Assembly: GCA_946414975.1 (NCBI GenBank) | Contig: CAMKQS010000029.1 | Span: 1 to 16,673 of the forward strand | Origin: an uncultured Caryophanales bacterium | GTDB lineage: Bacteria; Bacillota_I; Bacilli_A; RF39; UBA660 | Reading direction: 5' to 3' | Length of the DNA: 16,673 nucleotides | In this document: piece by piece, positions 14,060 to 16,673 of the stretch | Layout: each line of letters starts with the position of its first letter | Position numbering within the stretch: the stretch's first letter is position 1 | Program-made: the position numbers and the translations under genes | The notes under the pieces: model-generated | Told to the model about the DNA's origin: nothing | Seen by the model: only the letters and a program-made list of their open reading frames with translations | Database searches by the model: none

Positions 14060-15715
14060 ATGAATTATAGCTGCTTACTAGACTCAGATTATAACGCTGG
14101 TATTTATATAAGATTATCACAAGAAGATAAAGACAAGAAGCACGAATCAGATAGTGAAAGCGTAATAAATCAAAAAAATATACTGCGTACTTACTGTAAA
14201 AAGAACAGCTTTAAATTAATTAAAGAATATATAGATGATGGGTATTCTGGCACTAATTTCAATAGACCTGGATTTAATAAAATGATAGAAGATATAAAAA
14301 ACAAAACAATTAATTTAGTTATTGTTAAAGATTTATCAAGATTAGGTAGAGACCATGTAATGACAGGATATTACATTGAAAAGTATTTCCCAGAAAACAA
14401 AGTAAGATTTATATCGATTGTAGAAAATTACGATAGCATAAAGGATCAAGCTAGTAACGATTCATCAACATTTATAATTGCGTGCAATGATTACTATAGT
14501 AAACAAAACTCATTAAAAATTAGAAATGTATTAGATTTAAAACGAAAAGATGGTAAATTTATAGGTAGCAAACCTTGTTATGGATATATGAGAGACCCAA
14601 ATGATAAAGGACATTTGATACCTGATCCTCAAGTAGCTAAATATGTAAAATTAATATTTGAACTAAGAGCAAATAACATAAAAATTAGTGAAATAGCAAC
14701 TAAATTAACTGATATGGGTGCACCAACTCCTGCAGATTATAAAAACTTGCCTATTTCTAATCGAAATAAAAATAATAATAAATGGACAATACATTCAATT
14801 CATAATATATTACAAAACAGAATGTATACCGGTGATATGGTACAGCATACTCAAACAAATATAAATTATAAATCGAAAAAAAGAATTACTTTAGATAAAA
14901 GATTATGGATAATTGTTGAAGGTACACATGAAGCATTAGTAGACAAAAATACATTTATGTTAATTAATAAAAAAACAAATAATAAAAATAGATCTTATTC
15001 TAAAAGAAAAAGACCTGAAAGATTATTAGAAGGATTATTATTTTGTCATGAATGTGGAAATAGACTTAGTGTACTTTATAGAAAAAAGCAAGACTACTGG
15101 TGTATTAATTGTAATAAGTATGCTAGAGACCCAGTTAGAAAATTATGCTCATCGCACTTTTTTTCATATGATTATTTTGAAGAATTAGTTTTAAAAGAAC
15201 TAAAAAAAATACTATCTAAATTATTTCTTAATTTAAACATAAAAGAATTAAACGAAGAAGTTATTAAAAGAACTAAGAATAATTCTAACGATTATAAAAA
15301 AAGAAAAGAAGGTATTATTAAAGAACAAAACAAATTATTAGACACTATTCAAACTATATATAAAGACCGTTTAGAAGGTAATATTACGCCTAATCAATAT
15401 AAAATATTATCAAAGCCATATGAAGATAAACTAAAAAATTTAAATAATATTTTAGAAGATATTAATAATGAAATTCAAAATGAAAAAGATAATACTGATA
15501 AATATCTAAACTATGAAGACAAAATAAAAAAGTTGTTAAACATAAACAACCCTAATAAAAATTTATTATTTGCTTTAATAGAAAGAATTGAAGCAGATAA
15601 AGATAGAAATATAATTATCAATTTTAGATATGATATTTTAGATACTCATTCTTTCAAATATGAAGATAATAGAGTTCATAATCCATATGGAAGAAAAGGA
15701 AATCCTATTATCTAA
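14060..15715 (+). CDS. Large serine recombinase (TnpX/TndX-like)
   Basis: A 551-residue site-specific recombinase of the kind that excises and inserts mobile elements. The N-terminal resolvase domain (about 12-155) has the nucleophile S20 in YIRLSQED, DGYSGTNFNRPGF, and LVIVKDLSRLGRD. A recombinase domain follows (about 180-290), then a zinc ribbon (about 329-370) with CHEC, CINC and a further Cys, then a Lys/Glu-rich coiled coil (380-460). All these parts look intact. The frame is open from an ATG at 14039, but AAGGAAGG, eight bases before the ATG at 14060, favours the later start. It is the only rightward gene. It diverges from the fibre operon and ends one base before the stop of the converging nucleotidase gene, so an element end may lie there. 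Which DNA it moves or inverts is not shown. Confidence 0.92.
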   Translation: MNYSCLLDSDYNAGIYIRLSQEDKDKKHESDSESVINQKNILRTYCKKNSFKLIKEYIDDGYSGTNFNRPGFNKMIEDIKNKTINLVIVKDLSRLGRDHVMTGYYIEKYFPENKVRFISIVENYDSIKDQASNDSSTFIIACNDYYSKQNSLKIRNVLDLKRKDGKFIGSKPCYGYMRDPNDKGHLIPDPQVAKYVKLIFELRANNIKISEIATKLTDMGAPTPADYKNLPISNRNKNNNKWTIHSIHNILQNRMYTGDMVQHTQTNINYKSKKRITLDKRLWIIVEGTHEALVDKNTFMLINKKTNNKNRSYSKRKRPERLLEGLLFCHECGNRLSVLYRKKQDYWCINCNKYARDPVRKLCSSHFFSYDYFEELVLKELKKILSKLFLNLNIKELNEEVIKRTKNNSNDYKKRKEGIIKEQNKLLDTIQTIYKDRLEGNITPNQYKILSKPYEDKLKNLNNILEDINNEIQNEKDNTDKYLNYEDKIKKLLNINNPNKNLLFALIERIEADKDRNIIINFRYDILDTHSFKYEDNRVHNPYGRKGNPII

Positions 15716-15716
15716 A

Positions 15717-16283
15717 TTAATACTTTAATAATATATCTGCTATTTCATTCCAATCATGAACTCTTTTAACATTCATGCTAGATAATACCTCATCTTTTAT
15801 ATCATGATTATGATAAGAATCAAATAGCAATTTAACAGGAACATCTGCACCTAAATTTTGCAAACGATCATCAATTTGAATGTCAGCTTTAAATATTGTT
15901 TTTGCTCCCGTGAATATAAAATTTTCTGGCTCAATAAAAGGAAAATTCTTAATTAAAAAGTCATACTTATGTTTAAAAAATATACCACTATTATTTTTGT
16001 TACAATACATTACACAATTCGAGCATATATATATTTCATATTCTTGACTCAATTTTTCTAAAACTTGAGCAGCATTATTAAATATGTAGGCATATTTATA
16101 TAAATCAACATTTTGAAGACTACTATAAAATTTTTCTTTATTAAAATCATCACCTAATATATCATCAATATAATATTCGTGAAAATCTTCTAACTTATAA
16201 CTTGTTCCTAAAAATTTATTCATTTCATCTAATAAAGTTGATGTACATATAACTTCATCAATATCAATTAGTATTTTTTTCAT
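15717..16283 (-). CDS. HAD-family 5'(3')-deoxyribonucleotidase-like protein
   Basis: A 188-residue cytoplasmic protein of the HAD phosphatase superfamily, closest in layout to 5'(3')-deoxyribonucleotidases (NT5C type), which dephosphorylate nucleoside monophosphates. Motif I is DIDEV, with D7 as nucleophile and D9 as acid/base; the usual next residue is Gly, here Glu. Motif II is probably the Ser in YICSN (about residue 89). Motif III and IV are the Lys in GAKTIFKADI and the acidic pair in IDDR. The length suits the family. The ATG follows AGAGGTGATTTAA. It has an extended -10 promoter within the end of the amidase fragment and no terminator before the converging recombinase. Substrate is uncertain. 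Confidence 0.75.
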   Translation of the reverse strand: MKKILIDIDEVICTSTLLDEMNKFLGTSYKLEDFHEYYIDDILGDDFNKEKFYSSLQNVDLYKYAYIFNNAAQVLEKLSQEYEIYICSNCVMYCNKNNSGIFFKHKYDFLIKNFPFIEPENFIFTGAKTIFKADIQIDDRLQNLGADVPVKLLFDSYHNHDIKDEVLSSMNVKRVHDWNEIADILLKY

Positions 16284-16333
16284 TTAAATCACCTCTTCAA
16301 TTTTTTTATTAAAATTTTAAAAAATATATATTT

Positions 16334-16342
16334 ATTATAACA
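16334..16342 (-). promoter_or_regulatory. Extended -10 promoter of the nucleotidase-like gene
   Basis: TGTTATAAT on the minus strand is an extended -10 (TGn before TATAAT). No good -35 box is visible at 16-18 bp, as is common for extended -10 promoters. It overlaps the last codons and stop of the amidase fragment, giving a leader of about 45 bases. Confidence 0.55.
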
Positions 16343-16646
16343 CATTTTTTAAGTTTAACCCTTCATAATTACTTGTATCAGGACCTCCAGCGTTTATGTG
16401 GTTAGAAATAACAAGAACATCTTTATCATTACCATAAGCATTTAATACTCTTCTTACCCTTTCATCAGGAGTCAATGTTTCATCACTATCTCTTGTCAAA
16501 GTAACATTAGCTCCAAGTTGCTTTAATCTATCAGCCATATATTTAGATATTTTAAGTGTTAAATCTTTTTCTATAATACCATTACCAACAGCACCAGAAT
16601 CAGTCCCTCCATGTCCTGCATCTATAACAATTTTTTTACTATTCAT
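16335..16646 (-). pseudogene. N-acetylmuramoyl-L-alanine amidase (Amidase_3), truncated at the C-terminus
   Basis: A 103-residue fragment of a zinc-dependent cell-wall amidase. It has the first zinc motif DAGHGGTDSGAVGNG, the glutamate of IIEKDLTLKI, the helix LTPDERVRRVLNAYGN, and the second zinc histidine in VISNHINAGG. After that the family normally continues for 70-100 residues with further strands and a catalytic Glu near the end. Here it departs into PDTSNYEGLNLKNVL and stops, so it lacks the catalytic glutamate and is probably inactive. ATG at 16646 has AGGTGA before it and is a better start than the GTG at 16655, which is part of that ribosome site. The upstream end is near the window edge. 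It might instead be a natural short variant; the abrupt change argues for truncation. Confidence 0.7.
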
Positions 16647-16673
16647 TATAATCACCTATATTAGCATATGAAA

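Noticed and set aside
1..16673. CRISPR array, tRNA or rRNA genes
   Set aside because: No regularly spaced direct repeats with unique spacers and no tRNA- or rRNA-like sequence were seen.

Overview
The window is very AT-rich (roughly 70-75% A+T), with Shine-Dalgarno sites of the AGGAGG type, classical sigma-A promoters with 17-bp spacers and densely packed leftward operons. It looks like a low-GC Firmicute/Bacilli-type bacterium, possibly an uncultured gut lineage; the species cannot be named from this sequence. UGA is a stop: Trp codons in the long genes are UGG. Every gene except the serine recombinase is on the minus strand.

Left region (1-3860). A compact restriction-modification operon reads winged-helix regulator, then a combined PD-(D/E)XK nuclease / N6-adenine methyltransferase, then an HsdS-type specificity subunit. 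The genes overlap by 8 and 11 bp. This resembles bipartite BcgI-type (type IIB/IIG) systems more than a classical HsdRMS system. The regulator has a strong promoter with a perfect palindrome upstream. Beyond the operon, at the left edge, lie two perfect tandem 0A-box (Spo0A-type) sequences.

Mobile-element region (about 3720-4600). A tnpV-family gene is followed by a coding remnant with no usable in-frame start, a bidirectional terminator, and two GC-richer islands unlike their surroundings. A large serine recombinase at 14060-15715 may be the other end of the same element.

Central region (4650-13850). This is the most interesting part. It holds a five-gene leftward operon under one strong promoter: a TasA/camelysin-like fibre subunit; a membrane-anchored protein with two PASTA-like domains and a C-terminal matrix-type domain; a SipW-type (ER-type Ser/His) signal peptidase; a second small TasA-like protein; and a 1906-residue surface protein. 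The giant protein has seven InlB B-repeats, a LamG-like domain, a beta-helix, two copies of a Ca-loop-containing module, and an apparently intact protein tyrosine phosphatase domain at its C-terminus. Both small subunits and the giant share an N-terminal motif of the form (G/H)-T-(F/Y)-(A/S)-(I/L)-(Y/M)-R at the end of the signal segment, which suggests that all three are processed by the SipW-like peptidase. A hairpin after the first gene probably keeps the first subunit most abundant. A separately promoted membrane protein with an FxLYD-like extracellular domain follows the giant gene.

Right region (13850-16673). The rightward serine recombinase diverges from the fibre operon and converges, stop to stop with one base between, on a HAD-family 5'(3')-deoxyribonucleotidase-like gene. 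To the right is a truncated N-acetylmuramoyl-L-alanine amidase whose 3' end carries the promoter of the nucleotidase gene.

Taken together, I read this as a possible mobile or horizontally acquired cell-surface fibre/matrix locus with its own dedicated signal peptidase and a putative secreted tyrosine phosphatase, beside a compact restriction-modification module. The functional links are inferred from gene order and motifs.
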